DNA from: Promerops cafer
Lineage: Eukaryota > Chordata > Aves > Passeriformes > Nectariniidae
DNA length: 64,000 bases
Reading direction: 5' to 3'
Assembly (NCBI GenBank): GCA_013398275.1
Contig: VZSE01002721.1
Location: forward strand, 1,123,075-1,187,074
The notes under the pieces were generated by a model. The model was not told where the DNA came from, searched no databases, and worked only from the letters and a program-made list of their open reading frames with translations. Of the stretch, positions 24,633-36,048 are shown piece after piece (position 1 is the stretch's first letter; every line of letters starts with the position of its first letter). Both the position numbers and the translations under genes were made by a program.

Positions 24633-27600
24633 ATGGACCATCTGAAACCATGTCTGGTTTTATCAACAGAGTAGAGCACAATAAAGAGTACCAAAGGACC
24701 TGGATAAATAAATCCTGTCTAATTATTTACAACCATCTCAGGAATTGTCTCAGCAATAATGTTAGAAAAGGTCTGGATTCACTGAAATCTACAAGTGGCT
24801 GCTGCTTCAATGCTTTCTACAGGAAACAACTGCTCAGCAACAGAGGATTTGCTCTGGAATGTACAAATAATTGATAAAATCATGAAAATTACACCCTGGG
24901 CATTGTAAAGCGGGGGTTTTCCTTCCTAATTTCTGGATCTTGGATGAGAAATTAATATCTTTGCAATGAAATATTGGATGCTTTCAGACTGGGCAATTCA
25001 AACGTGTATTTATGAATCACATCAGTGAGCCAGGTGACTGTGTTGCAAATCCTTATGTGGCAGCATTTGCTTCTTTTCTATCCCTGTTTCTCCTTTATGA
25101 AACAGTAGGGCTACTTTAGTCCATAAATAGACATTGTTAGGGATTTACCATAAAGGAAATCTGAAGGACGCTCTTTGCTATTTCCAGTTAACTTCCCCTT
25201 TACTTGAACAAATCCCCTTAGTGGATGACCCCTCCCTGCACATAAAGCTCTTGAGACTCCTGAACACAGGAGACAAACCATATACATCGTGTTTATTTGC
25301 TCTAATGAAATGATTGATTTATTGGTCCCAAATTCCTCAAAAACATTTGTTTTTATCCCCTGGATTCCTACCAGAGAGCTCCCAACATCAGTCAAAATCC
25401 CAGCTGTCATTTGCTACAGCAAAATGCAACTCAAAGGCCCTCCCAGTGCTCCCTGTTAGTGGGGAGCCTTCCCCTGCCCTCCAAGCATGTCCCCTGCCCT
25501 CCAAGCATGTCCCCTGCCAGGGCACTGATATCCCCTTCGTCCCACAGTTGTTTGCTTCCCAGAATAGCTAGATTTGAGGACAAGAGCCTTCCTAATGGAG
25601 CTCGAGTGCATTTGTGGCACAATAGGTCATTTCTGGCTCACTTGCTTTCTTTTCAGCTCATGGGACAAAAAGGGACATGCTTACACCATTTGCTTACATT
25701 GGTAGGTAAAGAAAACCTTAAATGTCGCATGAGTCACTTGCACTCAATTAATTTCTGCTTGTGTTATTTATTCACGCTTAAGATATGACTTTTATTCTAT
25801 ATGTGACCTTCAGCAATGGAACTGATAACAAGAACATTACTTTGGAAAAGCAAAAGGTTAAACATTAACCAGAAAAATAGTTCTAAGACAAACATTTTAA
25901 TGTTTTTTCCTTCATATTTGGAAGTAACTTGTCACTTCCCCTCTTAGCACCCTCCCTCCCCTCATATTACTCTTGTGCTGCTGTTCCTGATACTTGGTAG
26001 ATGCAGTAAGCACTGTACCACCAGGTGATAGCCTCCTCTTTGCTTAAATCACATGGGCCTTTGAGCTGTCTGCAAGCTCTTGCCTGACTAGCTTTTCATT
26101 AGCAATTTCTAGGCTTTCTCATCTCCTAAGAAGTGCACCACAGAGAAGCCCATCAGCTCTGTGCTCCCCTTTCTACTCTTCGTTGCACATGGGGTGTGGA
26201 CAAAGAGAAAAAAAAATGAATGAAGCGGCTGAGGGATTGCCCAAGTTTCAAAAATACCATAGGAGTTTGAAGTGCTGATTTTAGTAGATGTCTTTTTCCT
26301 CCATGACCCCCAAACTTAACTCAGGAACAATTAACAAGTTGAAATTCATGCCACAGCTGATAGGGGAGGGTGTTGTGCAGCTTTGGTAGTTCAAAAGTCT
26401 TCATATCATTTAAGAAATGAGTAAAAATTGAAAAACAGTCTCTGCTTTCAAAGCTGAGTGCCTATTTTACCTGTGTATCAATTTATCTTTCTTATGTGGA
26501 GACACACTTGTGAGCTGCAACTCTGCTCTGAAATCACTTCGAGCTTTTCTGCTTTAAGGCAGTTGCCAGCCTCAGTCACAACCACATCAATTGTTAGAAA
26601 AAAATCTGTAAATCAATAATATTACTTCTGCTTCCACCCATTTTTGGAAGCCCAGGACAAGGGACATGCATATATTTTACTCAGTAAAATAGCTTAATTG
26701 CCTGTTGTTTGGTTAATTTGGGTAGCAAAAATAAACCACCAAAAGTAAAGATGAATGAAACCGCTAAGATAAAACCAAGGCCAAACAAACATTGACAACA
26801 ACAAACTAGGTGTCTGGAAAAGGGTAACTCCTGCTCTGGGAGACATTCTGGGTGGTCGAGGCTCTGTCTCAGCCCACAGCAAGACATGGGTCCCAGGGCA
26901 TGGGGCTGCTGGACTGCAGGACAGCAGAGGCGACCACCAGCCCCCTTTCCTGCTGCCTTCCCTCTGCCCTTCTTGCTCAATTTATGCCCCCCACCATGTC
27001 TTAGGTTTGTTCAATATGCCTTTCTCAGTTCAAACATTGGCCTACTGACAATATTTTGATCCACCCAGAACAAAAAAAAGCAGCAAAAACTATAACAAAC
27101 TGTCAGGCAATCCCACCCCCTTTATTGATCTTTATACAATGGATTGGTAAAACCCTGCTACTTGTCCATATATCTCATTCTCTGTTCAGTCCCTCAAGAC
27201 TTGTACACAAAGTGGTGTTTTGTACCAAAGAATGGCATCAGGTTAGACTATGCTGTATCTGTAAGGATTTCCTTTCATCAGTTCCTGTTTTGCCTTATAT
27301 CAGTATTTCATTAAATGTCCTCTTATCCTTTGCCATGGAATAAGGTGAATAGAAACCTTCTGGTCTTCTTCTTTGGGACCATTTATTATTTCATAAGATT
27401 TTTGTCATGTCTGCCCTTATTTATGTCTCCCACAAGGTAATCTGTTCTGGGATAACAGGCTGCTCCACCAGTGTTGCTGATGCAGCCACTGCCAGAAAGC
27501 ACCAGAAGCCTCCTGTCATAATTCCTTTGTGCAAGATTTGCAGCCAGGGTCACAGACCCATAAGGCAGGCTTGGCTTAAGGCAACTGGGGCCTGAGCCTA

Positions 27601-29647
27601 CCACAGTGAGCCTTCTCCCAGCCCTCCCAGTCTGGCTCACACCCTTCCCCCTCTCTCATTCCCCTCGCTCAGCTCCCCATGGAGCCCTTCTTCCCCAGAC
27701 AGATGATCCCTTCCTGTCGCCTTCCTGGGATGGACTTCTTCATTTTTCCGTAGCCAGCTCCCCTGGACAGACTCTTGGTTTCTCACTGACTTGTGCTGTT
27801 GAGGTTTCTTGGCCTGGTTCCCAGGGTTCCTGCCTTAATCCATCGCTTCAAAGAGATTTGGATAAGTCTGGATAAGCTTCCAAGCCTCTGGATGCTTATT
27901 CAAAATGCAAGGCTGGGGGAAAGGGGGAGCATCCCTGAAGGAAGCCAGAGACCATCTATGTACAGTCAAACAACTTTTTTTTTTTTTTATGAATCAGAGA
28001 CACCTCCCCAAATCCCTCAGCACCTGTGTGTCAAAATCTGCATTTACATTAGTGGAAAAATAAACCCTGGCCTCTGCATCGTGAAGCAATATGCCTGGGC
28101 ATTTAGGTACACACATGGGCCAGCATCTCATCAGGGTGTCTGTTGCAGCATTAAAAGCTGGGATTCCTTCTTTTAGGAGAGCTTGTTCATGTTTACATAC
28201 CACTGGGTATTTTAGGGGTGACTCACTACAGAAGTCCCATTTGAAAACAAGAAAGAGCAGAGTTTTGAAATAAAGTGCACTGAAAAGGTATGAACGCAGC
28301 AACAGATCACCAAAAAATGTAAGGCTGGATTCCCCAGCCCGTAGGAGTCCTGCTGGGCTGCAGTATGGAGAGGATGGTCCTGACTGAGCACAGAAGAAAG
28401 GGTAAAGCAGTTGTAGGAGCTGGGCCCAAAAGGAAACCTCTTCTGTACTATCCGTCCTCCTCCTCGCTTCTGATGTTGTGGACGGACTGAGAAAGAGCCG
28501 TTTGGAGCTATTTCTGTGTGTGTTTTGCATGGCTGTGGTCCTGGTTTGTAGTCACTGGCACCTGCCATGAAGCTAGGCATGTTCTCTCAAATTAGAATCA
28601 GATTTTAGCCCCTCTGGAATCAAAACCAACATTTGCTCGAACCACAATTGTTCCAGTCCTTCCCATTAGCCCCTCAGCATTCAAGATACATTCATTCATA
28701 GTTTAGTTTCCTGCTCCAAAGATGTTCGCTTTGGGAAAACTGATCTTTATTTTTCATCTAAATGAAGCCGAGTTGTGTCATGTCCACCAAAAGAACAATC
28801 TGGCTTAAAGCAGCTTTAAGAAAACCACTATCTGATGTCAGTAAATCTCTGCCTATGCCATAACTGCTTTAAGTCAGGAAGCAGTGGGTGTGCTCAAAAC
28901 AACACATAAAGATAAAAGATTTCCAGTGCCAGGAACATGGATGTATTTTGGAAGAAAACACAGGGGGCATTCTGTGCAGGAAGAGATGAACACATGCATC
29001 AGGCTGTGGAGCCTGCCAGTGCCACAGCTCACACAGGCCGGCTCTCCGGGGAAGCCACGTCTTCAGACGGAGCAACAGAGGCACTGGAGGGTCCTGTCCT
29101 TGGCACACACACAGAGGGAATGGCTGCTGCTTCATTCACTTCTTTGTCTTGCAGCAGAGCAGTCTGCATTCCTGTGTTCTCTAGGAGCTGAAGGAACACG
29201 TCAGAGAACAGACCCCAGCCCTTTCTCTCATGCAGGGATGGATGTTGAACAGCTCCTGGAGGTGGGAGAGGAGTTGGCCATCTGGCCATGTTGCACTCCC
29301 GGACTCCCATGGGGATCTAACCTCATCCTCTCTTGAGCAGAAAGGGTGTTGCCACAACCAAAGCCTTTCACGCTGGTCACACTTTGACCCTGTAACAGCC
29401 CTAGAAAAGCCCTAGAAAAGCCATTACAACAGGTGATGTTGGAATAATCCATCAAGGTCAAGGATATTTCTATCCCTTGCCCAGCATGTGTAAGCTGGAA
29501 GGGAAGAGAGGTCATTGCTCTCTGTTAAAAGTATACCTGGTTATCAACCCACATCTACATATTATTGCTAGTTTTTCTTTTATTTACAGTGCAGAAAAAA
29601 ATTAAAACACACATAAAAAATAGAAGAAAATGAAACAAGACCAAAAT
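24633..29647. other. Unique non-coding sequence
   Basis: No gene is recognised. A 20-bp tandem repeat is listed separately at 25471. A T14 run lies at 27975-27988. The longest open frame (28530-27994, -, 178 codons) has no domain and overlaps other open frames, so it is not called as a gene. Confidence 0.5.
25471..25518. repeat. Tandem repeat, 20-bp unit x 2.4
   Basis: CCCCTGCCCTCCAAGCATGT occurs at 25471-25490 and again at 25491-25510, followed by the first 8 bases of a third unit. It is a simple local duplication by slippage and is non-coding. Confidence 0.9.
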
Positions 29648-29671
29648 AATAATAATAATAATAAATAAATA

Positions 29672-29709
<38 letters not shown>

Positions 29710-29712
29710 GAA

Positions 29713-29743
<31 letters not shown>

Positions 29744-29770
29744 AAGAAGAAGAAGAAGAAGAAGAAGAAG
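29648..29770. repeat. Composite (AAT)n / (AAAT)n / (AAG)n microsatellite
   Basis: AAT units, then a few AAAT units, then AAT units again, give way at about 29710 to an uninterrupted AAG/GAA run of about 18 units ending at 29770. The purine-only AAG half is a mirror-repeat polypurine tract, a class able to form triplex (H-DNA) structures. Poly-Leu, poly-Ser and poly-Phe open frames on the - strand arise from this repeat. Confidence 0.97.
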
Positions 29771-31479
29771 ATAAAACCCCCAACCAAACCCAAACAAAAA
29801 AAAATAAGTATACGTCCACTGGAGCAGTCTTCTTTTCCATGAGGTACAGGAAAGAGAATCAATCCTCTGACTGGTTCCTTGATTAAGAGTCATTACTTTT
29901 TCAAGCCATAATAATATGCAGGGCAGTAAGTAATCAGTTTAGAAGGTATTTTCACTCAGAATGGTAGGCACATCACCTTTATCTTATACTATCCATTCTA
30001 CTTTCACAGCTTCTTTCATCCCAGAGTATCCCACAACTAGTCATATTGTAAAGTGCTTGCAACCTGAGTTCTACAGTCCACATATTTTGTCTGCCATTAG
30101 CCTTCCTCGGACAACTTTTGTGGTTCTTCATGGTTCTTTTGGGAGGGAAGCAGAAGGCACACAGAGGGCTGCAGCTCTCCTGTCACCCCTTGCCAGAAGG
30201 GAAAAGGCAATGGCAAAGAGCCCCAACAAAGGGCATTGCTTTATCTTGGAGAGTCTGTGTCCCATGCTGTGCCACTGAGAGGTTGTATGGTGTTAGCAGG
30301 CTGTATGGTGATAGCAGAGTGGGAGAGACTGCTTTGGGGAAATGGATGGCCCAGCAATATTCCCAGGTCACCCCTTAGGACACAGCCATGATTATGCACA
30401 TACTCTTCCTTTCAAAATGTGGATGGGAATGGTGGCATATATGAGAAACCACTGGAAATCCTGTCCTCAGTAAATTTTTTTTTTTTTTTATAAATTAATT
30501 ATCAGAAAAGCAGTGTTTTTGTGTGATCTTTGTACATACTTGTCTCTAACACAGGTTATAAAGGCTTTGGGCAACAGCCTCCTGTGCTTGCTCTCTCCAA
30601 CTCCATGTCCAGACATGACTGTGTAACCAACTGCATAAAACCATAATGGATTCAGACAGGCTGGTCCAAGAGCATCATGCTGTACCCAGCATCACTGGGG
30701 GAAAACTGAAAAGCAAAAAGGTCTTTCTGGGCACAGCACCTGCTCTCTGGCCTCCCTAAAGTTACCCATTCCTTGCTGCTACGCAATTGACTTTCCAAAG
30801 CCAGAGAAAATAAGTTATGCATTTAGGGACACTTATGCAACCTAAACAATCCAGCATAATTCTAGTGAGCACAGCCACGGTAGTGACTGCTGCCAGGTGT
30901 CCAGACAGAGTAATTAACAAACACAAGGGAGCAGAGCTCGTGGAAGCAAGGGCAGGCAGTATGTTAGAGACACAGAAATCAGCCTGACTAAGCCTGGCTC
31001 TTCCCTAAGAGCAAGAGCAAAGCGCTGTCCCCCGGAGCCTTCTAAAGCTGAAGCTTACAATAATAATGAAATCTCCACGGGCCCAAATGAGCCTCCCACA
31101 CACATCTCGGGTAGGAGCTTACCACACAAGGAGTCCTGCTGAAATTAATGGGCTGTGTGTGGAGTACAAGACGCTATTTGGAATAAGTGAGGGTGACCTC
31201 ACAGACATTTTCCCATTGTTGCTCCCACTGTCCATTCAGTATACCTGGCATTTAGTTTAACTGTGTCCCTTCATGAAGGAAATGAAACACAGGGAAGCAG
31301 AAAGAGGGAAACATTTTTGTGGAGAAGCATGGTGTAATGGCTGAAGCAGAAGACTTGGTGTCCAGCCTTGGCCCTCCCATTGACTCCTTCTGTTATTTGG
31401 ATGCAGTTATCCCATCTCGGTTCTGCCATCCTTCTGCCAAGAAGAGCCTGTCAGTCTGGCATCTTGTGGGATTTCATGT
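29771..31479. other. Unique non-coding sequence
   Basis: No gene is recognised. A T15 run lies at 30475-30489. At 30280-30312 a short imperfect tandem repeat contains TGTATGGTG twice. Confidence 0.5.
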
Positions 31480-32420
31480 CACAACGGTGACACGGGGCTG
31501 GAGAGGCTCTCCCAGGACCCCACTGCCCGTGCATCGCTCCGTGCGGGTGCAGTCTCTGAAAGGGGTGATGTGGCTATAGCTGCGAAGGAGGCAACAGCAG
31601 TGGCCTTTTCCTGTTTGCTTTATTCCCAGGGGTTATTTCTGGGCTGGAGGGAGGCTGCACTGTGATGTCAGTGTGTAAACACGGAGGTGAGTGTCGTCAG
31701 GGCTCGGGGGGTGGAGATGAAGGCACGTCTGGCTCCCCGGAGGGGAGCGGGGGGCAGGAAAAAAAATCAGCTCAGATAAAGAAACGTAAGGGAAATGGCA
31801 GTGGAGCCACAGAGGAGGCGGCGGAGGGGGAAAAAGGCTGCCGTCCCCATGTAAATCGTTTGGGAAAACAGTGCACCGCCCTCCGTTAATTCCCCTGATT
31901 AAAACCGCATTAGTTTGTAGGTGTCAGGGACAGGCAGCTGTTTTCAAGGAAGCCCTGGCTCCACCAGGTCCTTCCTCGCCGGGCAGCGGCGGCTCTATCT
32001 GGAGGTAAATGTCAGCGAGGCGCGGAGCTCGCCGGCGCTTGTCCTCCTCCTGACAGGCCCTGGCCAATGTCCTGCTGCTGAGGGTCGTGGTAATTTACGT
32101 CCCTTCTGTGTACATTAACTTATCTGCAGCAGAGCTGGCGGGGCTCTTTCAGCCAGGCTGTCTCCTCCGCAGGCTGGGAGACTTTTCCTGCCTGTGGGAC
32201 CCGAAGCGGGGACCGGCTGCGCGCCCCTGCCAAGTCCCTGCACCGGACCAACAACAACAAGAGCGCCGCGGAGCCGGCGGCGCTCGCCCAGAGCCCCCGG
32301 CCTCGCCCGCGCCCCACGGACCGCGGGGGACACTTGTGTCCTGCGGCCCCGTGAGCCCGGCGACAGGGCAGCCAGGCGGCCGCCGAAATCCAGGCACTTG
32401 CTTGTAAGCCCCCTCCTCCG
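31480..32420. promoter_or_regulatory. CpG island, candidate promoter
   Basis: This is the only sizeable CpG island in the window. In 31981-32400 I count about 39 CpGs in 420 bases, with long GC-only words such as CCGCGGAGCCGGCGGCGC (about 32264-32283). The upstream part (31655-31690) carries TGATGTCA, a CRE-like word, and GTAAACA, a forkhead-like word. At 32092-32102 TTTACGTCC is another ATF/CREB-like word. Bird promoters often sit in such islands, so a transcription start in or near it is plausible. Strand is not determined. Long open frames here (for example 32194-32820, +, 208 codons) are explained by the lack of AT-rich stop codons and have no domain I recognise. Confidence 0.6.
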
Positions 32421-35400
32421 CCCCGACCGTCCTCCCTGGGTCTGTTCTGCTGTTGCCGCAACAGCTGAAATGGTTATTTATTATTTGCAGCTCCCCCGGG
32501 GCTCCTTTCCCACCCCTCCTCCCCTGCCCCGTGGAAGTAAGCAAGCAGCCTTCTCATGCAGGAGGCAGATGCTTCCCACTGGGCTGCAAATTTTGGTGGC
32601 CGGGCTGGGGTGCCTATATCCTTACGCTTTGTCCGGGAGGGATGTTAACACACAGGTACGCTGCTATCAGCAGCAAGATCACTCTTTGCCTGAGGAGACG
32701 AGTGCCAGGCATGAAGGCACCATCTCAGTTTTCCTCGGGGCATTGCTTTTTCCCATGCAGCAGGGCATTCCCTCACATCCATGTAATCAGTTTCTCTGTC
32801 ATCCCAATGTGCACAACTGAATAGATTTAATCATCCAGCAGCTCCGAGGAGGTCTCCCTGATTTGGAAGTTTTGGGGGCCATTGCATTAAGACTCACATT
32901 TTGTGTGATTATTCCCTTGTGGATCACTGAGGTCTTATTGGAAACCAGAAAGGATGAAGCAAACTCTGCCTGGCTTTGACTAGGTTAGGCAAGGTTGTCC
33001 ATTATCATTATGGAACTCACAAAAATATTGAGAGCAGGAGTGGCAAAGATGACATTGTCCAGCAGCCTGGACCCCTACGAGTTCACCCAGAAAGAGTTGA
33101 TCTGCCAACCTAACTGCTAGTAGAAAAGAGGGGGAAAAGGAGTTTGTATTTTTAACAATATCAGAAAATGTGCCCCTTGCACAGTCTTTCAAGATCTCCT
33201 GGATGACCCCCATCAGGAGGCTCACTTTACTGGATGCAAAGGGCCACTGTTGTATCAGGTTGTATCAGAAAGCCACCTATACACTTTCAAAGAGCCACAG
33301 TAATGTAACCAACCACAAATCACCTTTCACAAGGACTGAAAATTGTGTCTAATTAGGAGCTATTGTCTTGATCCTCCCAGCATGTGCTTTACATGTACAT
33401 CTCAGCCTAGTGTAGCTGGTAGGTACAATAATGAGTGTGAGGAAGATGATGTGTAATAGTGTTACGTTCCCAAAGCTCTTGGTGAGGATTAAGCTACTCA
33501 AAATAATTGAATAATTGAAAAAAAAAATCAGAATTATGGCTACAGGCTGCATATCCCTTTTCTAGTTCTCCTCAGAAGGTGCAGGTCACCCTTTACCAAG
33601 GGTGAAGCTGTGACGAGACAAACAACCTCAAATCAAGGGACAGGACCCACAACAGTAACTGTGAAATACAAGACCTGTATTTACTGCTAAATGGTAAAAT
33701 GCTGGGATTCTAAGACCCTTGTTGGGAGACATTGAAAAGCTGGCTTGTGACTTAGCTGGTGGCTAAGAATCCACTGAATTTTTAGGTATATCTATAGCCC
33801 AAAGTTAGGCACATACAACATCTGTATGAGGCATGTGGGCTGTTAAGCATCTCAATTCTGGCTACCTCCCCTAGTCAGGAAAAATACCCAGGAGAGGACT
33901 TTGATTTAAGCTCTGCATATTTAGAGCTTAAGCCATGGTTTAAAAGGGAAGAGCCTAAGTTCATCTAAAAGAAGAGGGCCGTTTTCTAAAGACAGTCCCT
34001 TTTTTGATAGCCTTAGGGCAGTGACAACAGCAGTAGAACCATGTTTGGAGTTATCACACTGGATGGTTAGGCATTTTTATGTTGAGTGTTTCTTGTAGCA
34101 AGCACTAGACTCTGGTTCTGCTTCCTTAGGCCAGCTCCATTACCACTGGGCAGGTACCCCTTTTTTATCCTCACCTCTATACTGTGAAAGTAGCTAAATT
34201 TTCCTCCTAATTTAGGTCTGTCACTGGTTATAAAAACAAAAAACCAAAAATATTCCTAAGGCTTGATATGACCTTTGCGACGTTCGCTGTGGTAAAGACT
34301 GCGCTGTTTGCCCCATTTTGACTGAAAGCTCACTAATCTTTTAAAAACTCAGGCTTTGCTTATAGACTTTTTTTTAAATATGGCTCAGTCAAAACACTGA
34401 GTTGAAGCCTCCACAGGATTTTCTGCACTTTGTTCTAAAGGTGATAACTCAAGAGATTAGGTTTTTCTGTGGAAAAGCTGACATATTTTTTCCATGTGTA
34501 GGACTCTCTTTGTCAGAGTTTTTTGCTGAGACAACACAAACACTTGAATCATGAAGCACATCCCTTCCTTCAAGCACTTCCAAGTCATCGTTTGCTTGTA
34601 TACACTACTGTGTTTAAATCTGGCCTTATGAGTTTTACAGATGGACAGGAACAAGGGGTGGAGGATGATGGAGACCCAGGGCCAGAAGTGAAATAGAAGG
34701 AAATGACCAGCTTGGAGTCCAAGCAGACATGGATATGTGTTTCTCTCTGGAAACCACCAGAACACATCAAAGAACCGATTTAATCACGTACAACTGAGTG
34801 TGAGCAAGTGTCTCCTGTTTCTCTCTCCTGAAACTCCAGAAAATATTTCAAAATAGCCTTTTTTTATCCCCGATGAGCATCACACAGTCCTTCTGCAAGT
34901 CTTTCTTAGACAAAAATCACTGCCAAGCCATAGGTACAACGTTATGGATAGGACATAACTTTACAGCCACTTGATGCAAATAATTTTTGTTAAGGAAGAG
35001 GAACAGAAAAAAAGCTAATAACTTTGCCTGTTTGACATAGATGTTTCCATGTATTTAAGTTTTACAATGAACCTTAGAAGAAGAGCAACTAGGGTAAGTT
35101 AGAAACACATAGAAATTTATAGATCTAGATATCTCTTTGTTCAAGATAGAGTAAGTATAAATGTTACTGCAATTAAGCAGTGCCAACGCTGTCTATTCTT
35201 CCAGTTACATCAGAACTCCTGTTAGATTCTGTTTTTAGTTCTTACAGCTGTGCCTCCCAGAATCATGTGATTTTATGACAATCTCAGCTTTTCCATCTTC
35301 ATGTCTGCAATGGAAATCTTGAATATATGTTCCTGTGGGCTGCTGCATCAGGATGCAGGGGAACAGGCCCATTCTAACAATACTTAAAAATATCCTGATG

Positions 35401-35940
35401 CTTAAGAGAATGTCACAAATTGAGGTTAGAAGTATCATGATGCTTAGCACTATTTTCTGTTAAATCATAAGTGTCTATTCAAGTTCTTCTCCTGCATACA
35501 GGCAGCAGGAAGGGAAGAAACTGAGCATCCCACACTTTCCCTTCTCATCCTGTCTACGATGCTGGGAGTCATGAATATCCCTTGATCAAGTCACACAGGA
35601 TGAGATACTGATGAGGACTGATTCTTACCCTTTGATTCCTTGTTTTCATTTTACTGTAAAAGACCCTTATCTTTGTGAAGCAAGAGCGGGAGTTCTTCCA
35701 TTGGCACACACACAGCAGAGATCCTTTTGTCTCTGACAGGGTCTTGCAAGCTTTTCCCACCTGTCAGTCTTGACCCAGATGTATTTGCACAGACCTGTTG
35801 ATTTTGCACACAGTACCAGTTGAAATTTGAAACTTTCCAAAAATCATACAAAGAAAAGAACATTTCTGTCTGTAGTACTTTTATGGCAAGTTTCACAAAC
35901 CCTTCCAACAGTGTAGTTGAAACACTGGCAGCTGGGGTTT
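32421..35940. other. Unique sequence, no gene recognised
   Basis: This lies between the CpG island and the candidate exon at 35976. No splice-bounded open segment with convincing features was found. If both flanking features belong to one gene it would be intron, but nothing in the sequence proves that. Confidence 0.5.
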
Positions 35941-35975
35941 TTTTTGTCATTTTCTTTTCTCTCTCTTTCTTCTAG

Positions 35976-36048
35976 TGACATTGCCAAGCTGTGTTCTAAT
36001 CTGGTGGGCACTGGGAAAATGAAACAAAAAATAGTTGAAGGGCTTCTG
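35976..36048 (+). CDS. Candidate internal coding exon, 73 nt, protein not recognised
   Basis: A long pyrimidine tract (about 35937-35973) ends in TCTAG at 35975, and the segment is followed by GTAAGC at 36049, a near-consensus donor. Between them the frame from 35977 is open for 24 codons, with the first base completing a split codon, so the exon would enter in phase 2 and leave in phase 0. The peptide starts DIAKLCSNLVGTGK and ends KIVEGLL. It is charged and amphipathic with regular Leu/Ile/Val spacing, as in helical-repeat (ARM- or HEAT-like) proteins, but I do not recognise a family and that comparison is only a resemblance. No neighbouring exon of the same gene was identified. It could be an exon of a protein-coding gene, an exon of a non-coding RNA or a chance match. 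Confidence 0.35.

Noticed and set aside
27994..28530. 178-codon open frame on - strand
   Set aside because: No recognisable domain and overlapped by other open frames. About one frame of this length is expected by chance in a 64-kb window.
29555..29893. Open frames with poly-Leu, poly-Ser, poly-Phe and poly-Ile
   Set aside because: They are translations of the AAT/AAG microsatellite.
32194..32820. 208-codon open frame on + strand
   Set aside because: It lies in and beyond the CpG island, where stops are rare. Both strands are equally open, the peptide is Pro/Arg/Ala-rich, and no domain is recognised.
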